From assembly GCA_903825285.1 (NCBI GenBank), contig CAIJZY010000007.1, positions 124,001-188,000 on the forward strand: a stretch of 64,000 nt of DNA. Direction: 5' to 3'. The translations under genes were made by a program, and so were the position numbers. The stretch comes from an uncultured Opitutia bacterium. GTDB lineage: Bacteria; Verrucomicrobiota; Verrucomicrobiia; Opitutales; Opitutaceae. The notes under the pieces were generated by a model. The model was not told the origin of the DNA and did not search any database. It was given only the letters and a program-made list of their open reading frames with translations. Below, piece after piece: positions 18,191 through 26,291 of the stretch (positions are counted from its first letter, which is position 1; each line of letters opens with the position of its first letter).

Positions 18191-18401
18191 AGGAGGGCGT
18201 CCGCAGCCCGTGGGGCTTCTTGCGCTCCACGAGTCGGAGGATCAGGCAGTCGCGCACGCGGGGCGTGACGGTGGCGGGATACGAGATTCCTTGCTCGGCA
18301 TCGATCCAAGCGGGAAAGGCCGGACGCAGCGCGAGCGCGGCGGCGACCTGGCGCAGTGACGCTCGCACTGCGGAAACCTTGGCAGGGGCGGAACGTTTCA
18401 T
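18171..18401 (-). CDS. Unknown small basic protein between mraZ and rsmH
   Basis: This is a 76-aa ORF starting at the ATG at 18401 ([23 protein letters not shown]), 2 bases after the mraZ stop. The product is basic, with a possible N-terminal amphipathic helix and a C-terminal [16 protein letters not shown] segment. There is no signal peptide, membrane segment or recognised domain. In other dcw clusters mraZ is normally followed directly by rsmH, so this is an extra member. The tight spacing and same strand support it being translated. The track version starting at 18473 adds an unsupported 24 residues that overlap mraZ. Confidence 0.65.
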   Translation of the reverse strand: MKRSAPAKVSAVRASLRQVAAALALRPAFPAWIDAEQGISYPATVTPRVRDCLILRLVERKKPHGLRTPSYAHGAR

Positions 18402-18403
18402 GG

Positions 18404-18856
18404 TCAGATTCCGATGCGGCGCATGAGGTCGCCGAAGTTCTCGCCGGACGTGCGGTCCTCCACCTTGCCCCACCGGGCGGGCGCATAGATGTTGAACTTC
18501 GTCAGCGAGCCCACCAGCACCGCGTCGTGCTTCAGGCCCGCGTGCGCGATCAGCGCCGCGTCGAGCATGATGCGCCCGGCCTTGTCGAACGAGAACGACT
18601 GCGTCTGGGCAAAAAACCGCGCGACGAAATCCTGGCCCGCGCCGTCGCTCAGCGCCATCGCCGCGACCTTCGCGTGGAGCTTCTCCACCTCGGCCGGCGG
18701 CAGCACCGCCACGTAGCCGTCCGGGTGCGGCGTCGCCAAAAACATGTCCGCTTCCTCATGCGCGTACCGCCACGCCGACGGAATCGTCAGGCGATTCTTG
18801 TCGTCGAGGGTGTGCCTGAAAAGGCCGGTATAAAAAGCTCTGCCGGGTTGCGCCAT
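18404..18856 (-). CDS. mraZ: Transcriptional regulator MraZ
   Basis: MraZ is an AbrB/SpoVT-fold DNA-binding protein that represses the dcw cluster in E. coli. The 150-aa product begins MAQPGRAFYTGLFRHTLDDKNRLTIPSAWR and has the second half-site FDKAGRIMLDAALIAHAG. The first DxxGR-like motif reads DDKNR, with Asn where Gly is usual. The start at 18856 fits the family; the track start 10 codons upstream adds MWGAWRFTSH and would run through the operator. It heads the minus-strand cluster directly downstream of four TGGGN boxes. Confidence 0.94.
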   Translation of the reverse strand: MAQPGRAFYTGLFRHTLDDKNRLTIPSAWRYAHEEADMFLATPHPDGYVAVLPPAEVEKLHAKVAAMALSDGAGQDFVARFFAQTQSFSFDKAGRIMLDAALIAHAGLKHDAVLVGSLTKFNIYAPARWGKVEDRTSGENFGDLMRRIGI

Positions 18857-18878
18857 GTGGGAGGTGAAGCGCCAGGCG

Positions 18879-18913
18879 CCCCACAACGCCCCATTTCAAC
18901 CCATTTTCACCCA
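18879..18913 (-). promoter_or_regulatory. Probable MraZ operator: four TGGGN boxes with 10-bp period
   Basis: On the minus strand, 23 to 57 bases upstream of the mraZ start, the sequence reads TGGGT-GAAAA-TGGGT, then TGAAA-TGGGG, then CGTTG-TGGGG. The boxes occupy 18909-18913, 18899-18903, 18889-18893 and 18879-18883, exactly one helical turn apart. MraZ is known to bind direct TGGGN repeats spaced by 5 bases in E. coli and Mycoplasma. A TTGACG sequence just upstream (18918-18923) may be a -35 element, but no good -10 was seen. Autoregulation of the whole dcw operon is inferred. Confidence 0.8.
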
Positions 18914-19037
18914 CCAGCGTCAAGCCCAGACGTGTTAAAAATCCAAGAATTTATTCACAATTTACCCACGGGAATTGCCGACGGATGAAGACTTTCGGGG
19001 CGGCGCCCGAAATCCGGACCGATGGTACGCGAACTGC

Positions 19038-20660
19038 ATGGTGGCGGGCGTGACGCACGGTTTCGCCATGGCTGCATCCGGGTTTGCCCGGCCCGCCCCG
19101 GCTGCGTCGGGTCCCGGCCCGGCGCCGGGCGGGCGCCGCCTGCGCCGACGCGAGGACTGGCTGGCGCGGCCGGCCTCGTTCGCCAGCGAATGCGCCGAGG
19201 TGGTGGTCGTCGTCGCCGCGCTCGCCTTCGCCGGCTGGTTCGTGCCGGTGAGCTACCACTTCTTCGGCTACGTCTACCTCCTTACCGTGACCGCGCTCAG
19301 CCTGCGCGTCGGGCGCTGGCCGGTGCTGCTGGCGGCCATCATCAGTGCGGTGACGTGGAACTTCGTGTTCATCCCGCCGCGCCTGTCGTTCTCGGTCCTG
19401 GACGCGGAGGACAGCCTGATGCTCGGCGCGTACCTGTTCGCCGCGCTGATCGGCGGGCAGCTCACCGCGCGGATCCGCGCGCAGGAGCGCGAGGAGCGCC
19501 GGCGGGAGCAGCGCGCGACGGCGCTGCTGGACCTCAGTCGCGCGCTGGCGGGCGCGCCCACCTTCGACGCGGCGGCCGCGGCGGCGCGGCACGAGGCGGA
19601 CGAGCTCTTCGGGGCGCAGACGACGCTGCTGCTGCCGGACGGCGGCGGCGGGCTGGCGCCCCACCCGGCCGGCAGCTTCCGCCTCAACGAGTCCGAGCGC
19701 GCGGTGGCGGCGGTGGCGCGGCAGAGCGGCCGAGCGGCGGGCCGCACGACGGAGCAGCTGCCGGCGGCCGCGGGCCTGTACCTGCCGCTGCGGCGCGCCG
19801 ACGCCGTGCTCGGCCTCTTCGCCGTGCAGCTGCCCCCCGCTGTCACGGAGCTGACCGCGCGGCAGCGGGAGCTGCTGGACGGCTTCGCGGCGCAGGTTGC
19901 GCTGCTGGTGGAGCGCGAGCAGCTCCGCGCCGCCGGCGAGCGCGAGCAGCTCCTGGCCGTGTCGGACCGGCTGCACCGCACCCTGCTCGACAGCGTCTCG
20001 CACGAGCTGAAAACCCCGCTCGCCGTGCTGCGCTCGGCCGTGGAAAAACTGGATACGGACGACGCGCCCAAGCGCGCGCGGCTCACCGCCGAGGTCCGCA
20101 CCGCCACGCGCCGGCTCGACCACCTGGTCGCCAACCTGCTGAACCAGACCCGGCTCGCGGCCGGCGCGCTGCAGCCGCAGCTCGACTGGTGCGACGCGTG
20201 CGACCTGGTGAGCGTGGCGCGGCGCGCGGTCGGCGACGCGCTCGCGGGCCGGCCGGTGCAGGTGGACATTCCCGCGGGCCTGCCGCTGGTTCGCGCCGAC
20301 GCGGTGCTGATGGAGCAGGTGCTCTCGAACCTGCTGCTGAACGCCGCGCGGCACACGCCGCCCGCCACGCCGGTCCGGATCATGGCGCGCGTGACCGCGG
20401 ACGGGACGCAGGTCGCGCTCGCGGTGGCGGACGAGGGACCGGGCCTCGCCCCCGAGCTGCAGGGCAGCCTGTTCCAGAAATTCTCGCGCGGCGCGGGCGC
20501 GCGCGCGGGCGGCCTCGGGCTGGGTCTCTCGATCGTGAAGGGTTTCATGCTCGCGCAGGGCGGCGACGTGGCCGCCGGCCCCGGCCCCGCCGGCGGCGCG
20601 TGCTTCACCGTGTTCCTCCCCCATGCGCCGCACGGCGCGATCCCCGGCGATGACCACTGA
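19038..20660 (+). CDS. KdpD-like sensor histidine kinase without the KdpD N-terminal domain
   Basis: The 540-aa membrane histidine kinase has four hydrophobic segments of DUF4118 type (about residues 40-135). A GAF-like region (about 150-290) follows, then HisKA with the H-box SVSHELKTPLAVL (His near 322) and a HATPase with NLLLNAARHTP, VADEGPGLAPE and GGLGLGLSIVKGF. This matches the C-terminal half of KdpD; the long cytoplasmic KdpD/Usp sensor region is missing. The track start is a TTG at 18975; I prefer the ATG at 19038 (MVAGVTHGF), and 19068 is also possible. It overlaps the response regulator by 11 bases, so they form a pair. No kdpFABC genes are in the window, so its signal is unknown. 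Confidence 0.85.
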   Translation: MVAGVTHGFAMAASGFARPAPAASGPGPAPGGRRLRRREDWLARPASFASECAEVVVVVAALAFAGWFVPVSYHFFGYVYLLTVTALSLRVGRWPVLLAAIISAVTWNFVFIPPRLSFSVLDAEDSLMLGAYLFAALIGGQLTARIRAQEREERRREQRATALLDLSRALAGAPTFDAAAAAARHEADELFGAQTTLLLPDGGGGLAPHPAGSFRLNESERAVAAVARQSGRAAGRTTEQLPAAAGLYLPLRRADAVLGLFAVQLPPAVTELTARQRELLDGFAAQVALLVEREQLRAAGEREQLLAVSDRLHRTLLDSVSHELKTPLAVLRSAVEKLDTDDAPKRARLTAEVRTATRRLDHLVANLLNQTRLAAGALQPQLDWCDACDLVSVARRAVGDALAGRPVQVDIPAGLPLVRADAVLMEQVLSNLLLNAARHTPPATPVRIMARVTADGTQVALAVADEGPGLAPELQGSLFQKFSRGAGARAGGLGLGLSIVKGFMLAQGGDVAAGPGPAGGACFTVFLPHAPHGAIPGDDH

Positions 20661-21360
20661 CCCCACCAAGCCCGAGATCCTCGTGATCGAGGACGAGGTC
20701 CAGCTCCGCCGGCTGCTGCGCCTCTCGCTGGAGGAGGCGGGCTACGCCGTGCGCGAGGCGGAGACGGCGAAGTCGGGCCTGCACGAGCTGGTGCACCACA
20801 TCCCCGACGTGGTCATCCTCGACCTCGGGCTGCCCGACGCGTCCGGCGAGACCGTGCTGCGGCGGCTGCGGGAGTGGAGTCCCGTGCCCGTGCTCATCCT
20901 CTCGGTCTTCAGCCAGGAGGGCAGCAAGGTGGCCGGGCTCGACGCCGGGGCCGACGATTACCTGACCAAGCCCTTCGGCTGCAGCGAGCTGCTCGCGCGG
21001 CTCCGCGCGCTGCAGCGGCGCATCAAGCCCGCGGTCGCCGCCAGCCGGTTCAAGTTCGGTTCCGTCGAGGTGGACCTCGCGCACCGCCGCGTGCGCCGCG
21101 CGGGCCACCTGCTCAAGCTCACCGCGATGGAGTACGCGCTGCTGCAGCTGCTCATCACACACCGCGACAAGGTCCTCACGCACCGCCAGATCCTGCGCGA
21201 GCTCTGGGGGCCAAACGCCGAGGGGCAGACCCATTACCTGCGCACTTATATGCTGCGGCTGCGCCGCAAGCTCGAGGAGGACCTCGACACGCCGCGGTAT
21301 TTCCAGACGGAGTCAGGCGTCGGCTACCGGTTCACGAGCGAGCCGGCGGAAGCCGTCTAG
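20650..21360 (+). CDS. KdpE-like OmpR-family response regulator
   Basis: The 236-aa product has a receiver domain (EILVIEDEVQLRRLLRLSLEEAGY, phosphoacceptor Asp58 in VVILDLGLPD, Lys in YLTKPFGCSELL). A winged-helix DNA-binding domain follows (KLTAMEYALLQLLITHRDKVLTHRQILRELWG, ending YFQTESGVGYRF). It closely resembles KdpE. The start is the ATG at 20650 (MTTDPTKPEIL), inside the end of the kinase gene, which indicates coupled translation with its cognate kinase. The target genes are unknown; the next genes downstream are amtB and glnK. Confidence 0.88.
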   Translation: MTTDPTKPEILVIEDEVQLRRLLRLSLEEAGYAVREAETAKSGLHELVHHIPDVVILDLGLPDASGETVLRRLREWSPVPVLILSVFSQEGSKVAGLDAGADDYLTKPFGCSELLARLRALQRRIKPAVAASRFKFGSVEVDLAHRRVRRAGHLLKLTAMEYALLQLLITHRDKVLTHRQILRELWGPNAEGQTHYLRTYMLRLRRKLEEDLDTPRYFQTESGVGYRFTSEPAEAV

Positions 21361-21487
21361 CAAAAACCCGCGCGACGCGCGCGGCCTGGCCCATAGTCCA
21401 CGGCCCCGACGGCGGGACGCCCGCACCGGGCGGTATACGTTTTGTTCATAATTCCGGGCCAACTATCAACGGCCTGTCTATCAGCGC

Positions 21488-21503
21488 TGGTACGTCGGGT
21501 GCT
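21488..21503 (+). promoter_or_regulatory. Possible sigma-54 (-24/-12) promoter for amtB-glnK
   Basis: The sequence TGGTACG-TCGG-GTGCT has the invariant GG and GC doublets separated by exactly 10 bases and matches TGGCACG-N4-TTGCW at most positions. Sigma-54 promoters commonly drive glnK-amtB under nitrogen limitation in proteobacteria. Here it lies about 270 bases upstream of amtB, so a long leader would result. One motif match by eye in GC-rich DNA is weak evidence, and no NtrC-type activator gene is in the window. Confidence 0.35.
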
Positions 21504-21632
21504 AAATCTGCGGCGTTCTCATGCACCTCGCGCCCACGACTCTCCCGCTGCTTCCGCCGGCCACGATCGTCGCGCGTTCGTCCCTTTCCGCCGGTACTGT
21601 AGGGGTCCGGTTGAAAATGCAACGTCATCATC

Positions 21633-21662
21633 AGGCGGCCCCCGGGCCATTGGGGGCCGCCT
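21633..21662. terminator. Strong hairpin in the amtB leader
   Basis: AGGCGGCCCCC (21633-21643) pairs perfectly with GGGGGCCGCCT (21652-21662) around an 8-base loop. An outer ACGTCAT/ATGACGT pairing extends it to about 21623-21670 with a small internal bulge. No U-tract follows, so it is not a classical intrinsic terminator. It may be a transcript-end structure for the two-component genes, or an mRNA structure in the amtB leader. Confidence 0.55.
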
Positions 21663-21775
21663 CATGACGTCGCCGCTCGGCCAGCACGCGCCGACCACCC
21701 TTTCGCGGGCTTCGTCCCGTTTCGTCCACAACCCGTAACCCGCGCGTCCGCCCTGGGACCGCACCTACATCGATA

Positions 21776-23458
21776 ATGACAACACACTACCCTGGCCCGA
21801 AATGGTTGCGCAGGTCCCTGCTGGGAATTGCGCTGGTTTGCAGTCTCGGTGCGCCGTATGCGCACGCGGATGATCCCAAGCCGGATCCCGCCGGCACCGC
21901 CACCGGCGTGGCCGCCGATGTGCCCGGCTTCATCGTCTCCGCCCCCGCCGACCTTAGTGCGGACGACCGCAAGGACGCCTACAAGGTCAAGGCCTTCCAA
22001 GACGCGAAGAAGGCGGCCGATGACTATGCGAAGCAGGCCGCGGCCGAGCCGCTCGCCGTGAAGCTGGCGGACAACGTCGGCCACAACCGCGTCGCGATCA
22101 ACTTCATGTGGACGCTCGTCACGGGCTTCCTCGTGATGTTCATGCAGGCGGGCTTCGCCCTCGTGGAAACGGGCCTCTGCCGGGCCAAGAACGCGGGCCA
22201 CACCATGGCGATGAACTTCATGATCTACCCGATGGGCATGCTCGGGTTCTATCTCTGCGGTTTCGCCTTCATGTTCGGCGGCATCGGAGCGCTCGGGACC
22301 TTGGGCAATTATGCGGGCCTGAACAATGAATTCACCGTGACGCTTTTTGGCCATCCATTCGGCCTCATCGGCCTGAAGGGCTTCCTCCTCCAAGGCGCGG
22401 GCTATGACACGGCCGCATTCGCGCTCTTCCTCTTCCAGATGGTGTTCATGGACACGACTGCCACCATCCCCACCGGCGCGGCGGCCGAGCGGTGGAAGTT
22501 CTCGGCCTTCATGATCTACGGCTGCTGCATCGGCACCTTCGTCTACCCCCTGTTCGGCAACTGGGTGTGGGGCGGCGGCTGGCTCGCGCAGCTGGGCACA
22601 AACTTCGGCCTCGGCCACGGGCACGTGGACTTCGCCGGCTCCTCGGTCGTGCACATGCAGGGCGGCGTGATCGCCCTCGTCTTCGCCTGGCTGATCGGAC
22701 CACGCCACGGCAAGTACGACAAGACGGGCAAGCTGGTGCACCCGATCACGCCGCACAGCATCCCGATGGTGATGCTCGGCACGTTCATCCTCGCGTTCGG
22801 CTGGTTCGGCTTCAACCCCGGCTCGTCGCTGGCCGGCACCGACCTGCGCATCGCGGTTGTCGCGGTTAACACCATGCTCGCCTCCGCCACCGGCGCCCTC
22901 GCGACCACACTCTACATGTGGTGGTTCAAGACCAAGAAGCCCGATCCCTCCATGATGTGCAACGGCATGCTCGCCGGCCTCGTCGCCATCACGGCGCCCT
23001 GCGCCTTTGTCACCGCGGGCGGCGCCTCGCTCATCGGCGCGATCTCGGGCATCCTCGTGGTCGAGGCCGTGTTCTTCTTCGACAAGCACCGCATCGACGA
23101 CGCGGTCGGCGCGATCTCGGTCCATGGCGTCAACGGCGCCTGGGGCTGCCTCTCGATCGGCCTCTTCGCCGACGGCACCTATGGCGACGGCTGGAACGGA
23201 GTGGCCGGCACCGTCCGCGGCCTGTTCTACGGGGGCGGCATGAGCCAGTTTTGGGCCGAGCTGATTGGCGTTGTCACGTGCTTCGTCACACTCACGGTCC
23301 TCTCTTTCATCACCTATTATATCGCGGAGTGGACCGTAGGCAACCGCGTCTCGCTCGAAGTCGAGATCGAGGGCCTCGACGTGCCCGAGATGGGCATCAC
23401 CGGCTACGCCGGCATGGTCATGGACAAGCAGTCCGAAACCCCCATGCCGCGCGGCTGA
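21776..23458 (+). CDS. amtB: Ammonium transporter AmtB with N-terminal extension
   Basis: AmtB moves ammonium/ammonia across the inner membrane and is gated by the PII protein GlnK. The 560-aa product has a signal peptide (about residues 1-31, ending PYAHA) and a charged Ala/Lys/Asp-rich stretch of about 75 residues. Eleven membrane segments follow from about residue 108. The pore twin histidines are present in SSVVHMQGG and SVHGVNGAWGCL. The family core is about 400 aa, so the periplasmic N-terminal extension is unusual. The C-terminal tail ends GITGYAGMVMDKQSETPMPRG, the region that GlnK contacts in E. coli AmtB. Followed by a small membrane gene and glnK. Confidence 0.94.
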   Translation: MTTHYPGPKWLRRSLLGIALVCSLGAPYAHADDPKPDPAGTATGVAADVPGFIVSAPADLSADDRKDAYKVKAFQDAKKAADDYAKQAAAEPLAVKLADNVGHNRVAINFMWTLVTGFLVMFMQAGFALVETGLCRAKNAGHTMAMNFMIYPMGMLGFYLCGFAFMFGGIGALGTLGNYAGLNNEFTVTLFGHPFGLIGLKGFLLQGAGYDTAAFALFLFQMVFMDTTATIPTGAAAERWKFSAFMIYGCCIGTFVYPLFGNWVWGGGWLAQLGTNFGLGHGHVDFAGSSVVHMQGGVIALVFAWLIGPRHGKYDKTGKLVHPITPHSIPMVMLGTFILAFGWFGFNPGSSLAGTDLRIAVVAVNTMLASATGALATTLYMWWFKTKKPDPSMMCNGMLAGLVAITAPCAFVTAGGASLIGAISGILVVEAVFFFDKHRIDDAVGAISVHGVNGAWGCLSIGLFADGTYGDGWNGVAGTVRGLFYGGGMSQFWAELIGVVTCFVTLTVLSFITYYIAEWTVGNRVSLEVEIEGLDVPEMGITGYAGMVMDKQSETPMPRG

Positions 23459-23473
23459 TCATATCGCGGATTC

Positions 23474-23502
23474 GGCCGGCGGCACACCCTGCGCCGCCGG
23501 CC
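23474..23502 (+). terminator. Hairpin between amtB and the small membrane gene
   Basis: GGCCGGCGGC (23474-23483) pairs perfectly with GCCGCCGGCC (23493-23502), loop of 9 bases, 16 bases after the amtB stop. There is no T-tract, so full termination is not expected. It may act as an mRNA-stability or partial-attenuation element that sets different levels of amtB and glnK. Confidence 0.45.
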
Positions 23503-23527
23503 CATCCCCACCGCAACCCCTCCTCCC

Positions 23528-24248
<721 letters not shown>

Positions 24249-24270
24249 GTTCGTGAGCCCGTGCTTTCCC

Positions 24271-24303
24271 GCCGGCGCACCCCTGGGGTGCGCCGGCTTT
24301 TCT
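24271..24303 (+). terminator. Intrinsic terminator after glnK
   Basis: GCCGGCGCACCCC (24271-24283) is repeated as its reverse complement at 24285-24297 and followed by TTTTCTT. The stem is about 11-12 bp with a tight loop. It lies 22 bases after the glnK stop and ends the amtB-glnK transcription unit. Confidence 0.85.
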
Positions 24304-24337
24304 TGCCTACGCCCGGCCTGAGCCGCCCCGCTGCCCC

Positions 24338-25651
24338 GTGCCGCCCCCGCCCCTGCCAGCCATCCCGGCCGCCGCCCTCGCGCCGTTCGGCCTGCTGCTC
24401 CTGCTGATCGCGGTGATGCCGCTCACGCCGCCGCGCGTGAAGCACGTCTGGGACCGGTTCTATCCGGCCGTTTCCCTCGGGCTGGCCGCGCTCGTCGCCG
24501 CCTACTACCTCGTCGTCGTGCCCGGCGGCGCCCTCGCCCTCGACCACACGCTCGGCGACTACGCGTCGTTCATCTGCCTCATCGGCTCGCTGTTCGTCGT
24601 CGCCGGCGGCATCCACCTGCGCGTGAAGGGCGAGGCGACGCCCGCGGTCAACGTCGCCTTCCTCGCCGTCGGCGCGGTGATCGCCAACCTGATCGGCACG
24701 ACCGGCGCGTCGATGGTGCTCGTGCGCCCGTGGATCCGCATGAACAAGGTGCGCGCCAGCGCCTACCACGTGGTGTTCTTCATCTTCCTGGTCTCGAACG
24801 TCGGGGGCTCGCTCACGCCGATCGGCGACCCGCCGCTGTTCCTCGGCTACCTGCGCGGCGTGCCGTTCTTCTGGCTCGCGCAGCACGTGCTGGGGCCGTG
24901 GTTCGCCGCGGTCGGCCTGATCCTCGCCGCCTTCTACGTGCTCGACCGGCGCAGCTTCCACCGGATGCCGGCGCGGCTGCAGGCCACGGCCGCCGCCGAG
25001 GGCGAGACCTGGCGGTTCGAGGGCGCCGTGAACCTCCTGTTCCTGCTCGTGATCATCGCCGCGGTCTTCCTGCCCCCGCGCCCGCTGCTGCGCGAGGCCG
25101 TGATGCTCGCCGCGGCCGCGTTCAGCTACCTCGTGACGCCGCGGGCGGTGCACGAGGAGAACCAGTTCAGCTTCGGCCCGGTGAAGGAGGTGGCGCTGCT
25201 CTTCGCCGGCATCTTCGTCACGATGCTCCCGGCCCTCGACTACCTCACCGCCCACGGGCCCGCCTTCGGGCTGGTGCATCCGCTCCAGTACTATTTCGCC
25301 AGCGGCGCGCTGTCCTCGGTCCTCGACAACGCCCCGACCTACGTGAACTTCCTGCAGCTCGCGCAGGCGACCGCGGCGACCCAGTTTCCCGCCGCGTTCG
25401 CCGGGGCGGCCACGCCCTTCGCCCAGACCGCCGCGCTGCTGGCGCACCAGCCGCGCTACGTCATCGGCGTCAGCCTGGGCTCCGTGTTCTTCGGGGCCAT
25501 GACCTACATCGGCAACGGGCCCAACTTCATGGTCAAGTCGATCGCCCACGAGGCCGGCGTGCACTGCCCCTCGTTCGTGGCCTACCTCGCGCGGTACAGC
25601 CTGCCGATCCTGCTCCCGATCCTTGCCCTGGTGGGCTGGCTCTTCCTCTGA
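24338..25651 (+). CDS. Putative ion transporter, CitMHS/NhaD-like
   Basis: This is a polytopic protein of 437 aa with about eleven hydrophobic segments. The motifs AVIANLIGTTGASMVLVRPWI, SNVGGSLTPIGDPPLFLGYLRG, SSVLDNAPTYVNFLQL and AMTYIGNGPNFMVKSIA are typical of the ArsB/NhaD/citrate-transporter (IT) superfamily, where the paired conserved loops form the substrate site. Members include Na+/H+ antiporters and citrate transporters; the substrate cannot be told from the sequence. The start is a GTG at 24338, 35 bases after the glnK terminator, so it probably has its own promoter. Confidence 0.78.
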   Translation: MPPPPLPAIPAAALAPFGLLLLLIAVMPLTPPRVKHVWDRFYPAVSLGLAALVAAYYLVVVPGGALALDHTLGDYASFICLIGSLFVVAGGIHLRVKGEATPAVNVAFLAVGAVIANLIGTTGASMVLVRPWIRMNKVRASAYHVVFFIFLVSNVGGSLTPIGDPPLFLGYLRGVPFFWLAQHVLGPWFAAVGLILAAFYVLDRRSFHRMPARLQATAAAEGETWRFEGAVNLLFLLVIIAAVFLPPRPLLREAVMLAAAAFSYLVTPRAVHEENQFSFGPVKEVALLFAGIFVTMLPALDYLTAHGPAFGLVHPLQYYFASGALSSVLDNAPTYVNFLQLAQATAATQFPAAFAGAATPFAQTAALLAHQPRYVIGVSLGSVFFGAMTYIGNGPNFMVKSIAHEAGVHCPSFVAYLARYSLPILLPILALVGWLFL

Positions 25652-25729
25652 GTTTCGGCGCCCGCCGGGGAATTTTCTCGCCTGCCGGTGGGGTGGAATT
25701 ACATCTGCCCCTCCGTCCGTCCTCCCCGC

Positions 25730-26275
25730 ATGTTCGTCGTCCACACCACCCCCGGCGCCAGCAAGGCCGACCAGTACCGCGAACTGGCCGCGCAGCTCGC
25801 GGCGCTGCTGGCGGAGGAGCGCAACCCCCTCGCCAACGCGGCCAACGCCGCCGCGCTGATCCACCAGGGGCTGCCGGACCTCAACTGGGCCGGGTTCTAC
25901 TTCCTCGTCGGCCGCGAGCTGGTGCTCGGGCCCTTCCAGGGCAGGGTCGCCTGCGTCCGCCTCGCCCTCGGGCGCGGCGTCTGCGGCACCGCGGCGCAGC
26001 GGCGCGCGACGGTGGTCGTGCCGGAAGTGACCCAGTTCCCCGGCCACGTCGCCTGCGACCACGCCTCGCGCTCCGAGATCGTCGTCCCGCTGCTCCGCGA
26101 CGGCCGCCTGCTGGGGGTGCTCGACCTCGACAGCCCGTCGCCTGCGCGCTTCGACGCCGCCGACGCCGCCGGGCTGGAGGCGCTGGCCGCGATCCTGCTC
26201 GGCAGCGCGGACTTCCTGGCCTTCGTCACCGCGCTGGCCGCGGCCGAGGCCGCCACCCCGGCGCCCGCCGCCTGA
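25730..26275 (+). CDS. msrC: Free methionine-R-sulfoxide reductase (GAF-domain fRMsr)
   Basis: fRMsr reduces free L-methionine-R-sulfoxide in the cytoplasm. The 181-aa product is a single GAF domain with the family pattern NWAGFYFLVGRELVLGPFQGRVAC, GRGVCGTAA, PEVTQFPGHVACDHASRSEIVVPL and LGVLDLDS. The three cysteines in RVAC, GVCG and HVACD match the catalytic and resolving cysteines (84, 94, 118) of the E. coli enzyme. The track start at 25688 is not supported; the ATG at 25730 (MFVVHTTPG) fits. It is followed 16 bases later by msrA. Confidence 0.9.
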   Translation: MFVVHTTPGASKADQYRELAAQLAALLAEERNPLANAANAAALIHQGLPDLNWAGFYFLVGRELVLGPFQGRVACVRLALGRGVCGTAAQRRATVVVPEVTQFPGHVACDHASRSEIVVPLLRDGRLLGVLDLDSPSPARFDAADAAGLEALAAILLGSADFLAFVTALAAAEAATPAPAA

Positions 26276-26291
26276 CCGCGCGAATCCGACC

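Larger units (their letters stand above)
21361..21775 (+). other. 415-bp leader region upstream of amtB
   Basis: I see no convincing gene here; the short track ORFs cross hairpins and lack any recognisable motif. Just after the regulator stop is a 7-bp stem CCGCGCG/CGCGCGG (21368-21384) without a T-tract. Further in are a sigma-54-like motif (21488-21503) and a strong hairpin (21624-21670). The GC content dips around 21430-21480 (TATACGTTTTGTTCATAATT), as expected near promoters. Confidence 0.5.

Noticed and set aside
21361-21775. Riboswitch or small RNA gene in the amtB leader
   Set aside because: One strong hairpin is present, but I could match no known riboswitch core, and a short ORF or RNA cannot be supported by eye. 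Kept only as a hairpin and a promoter-like motif.
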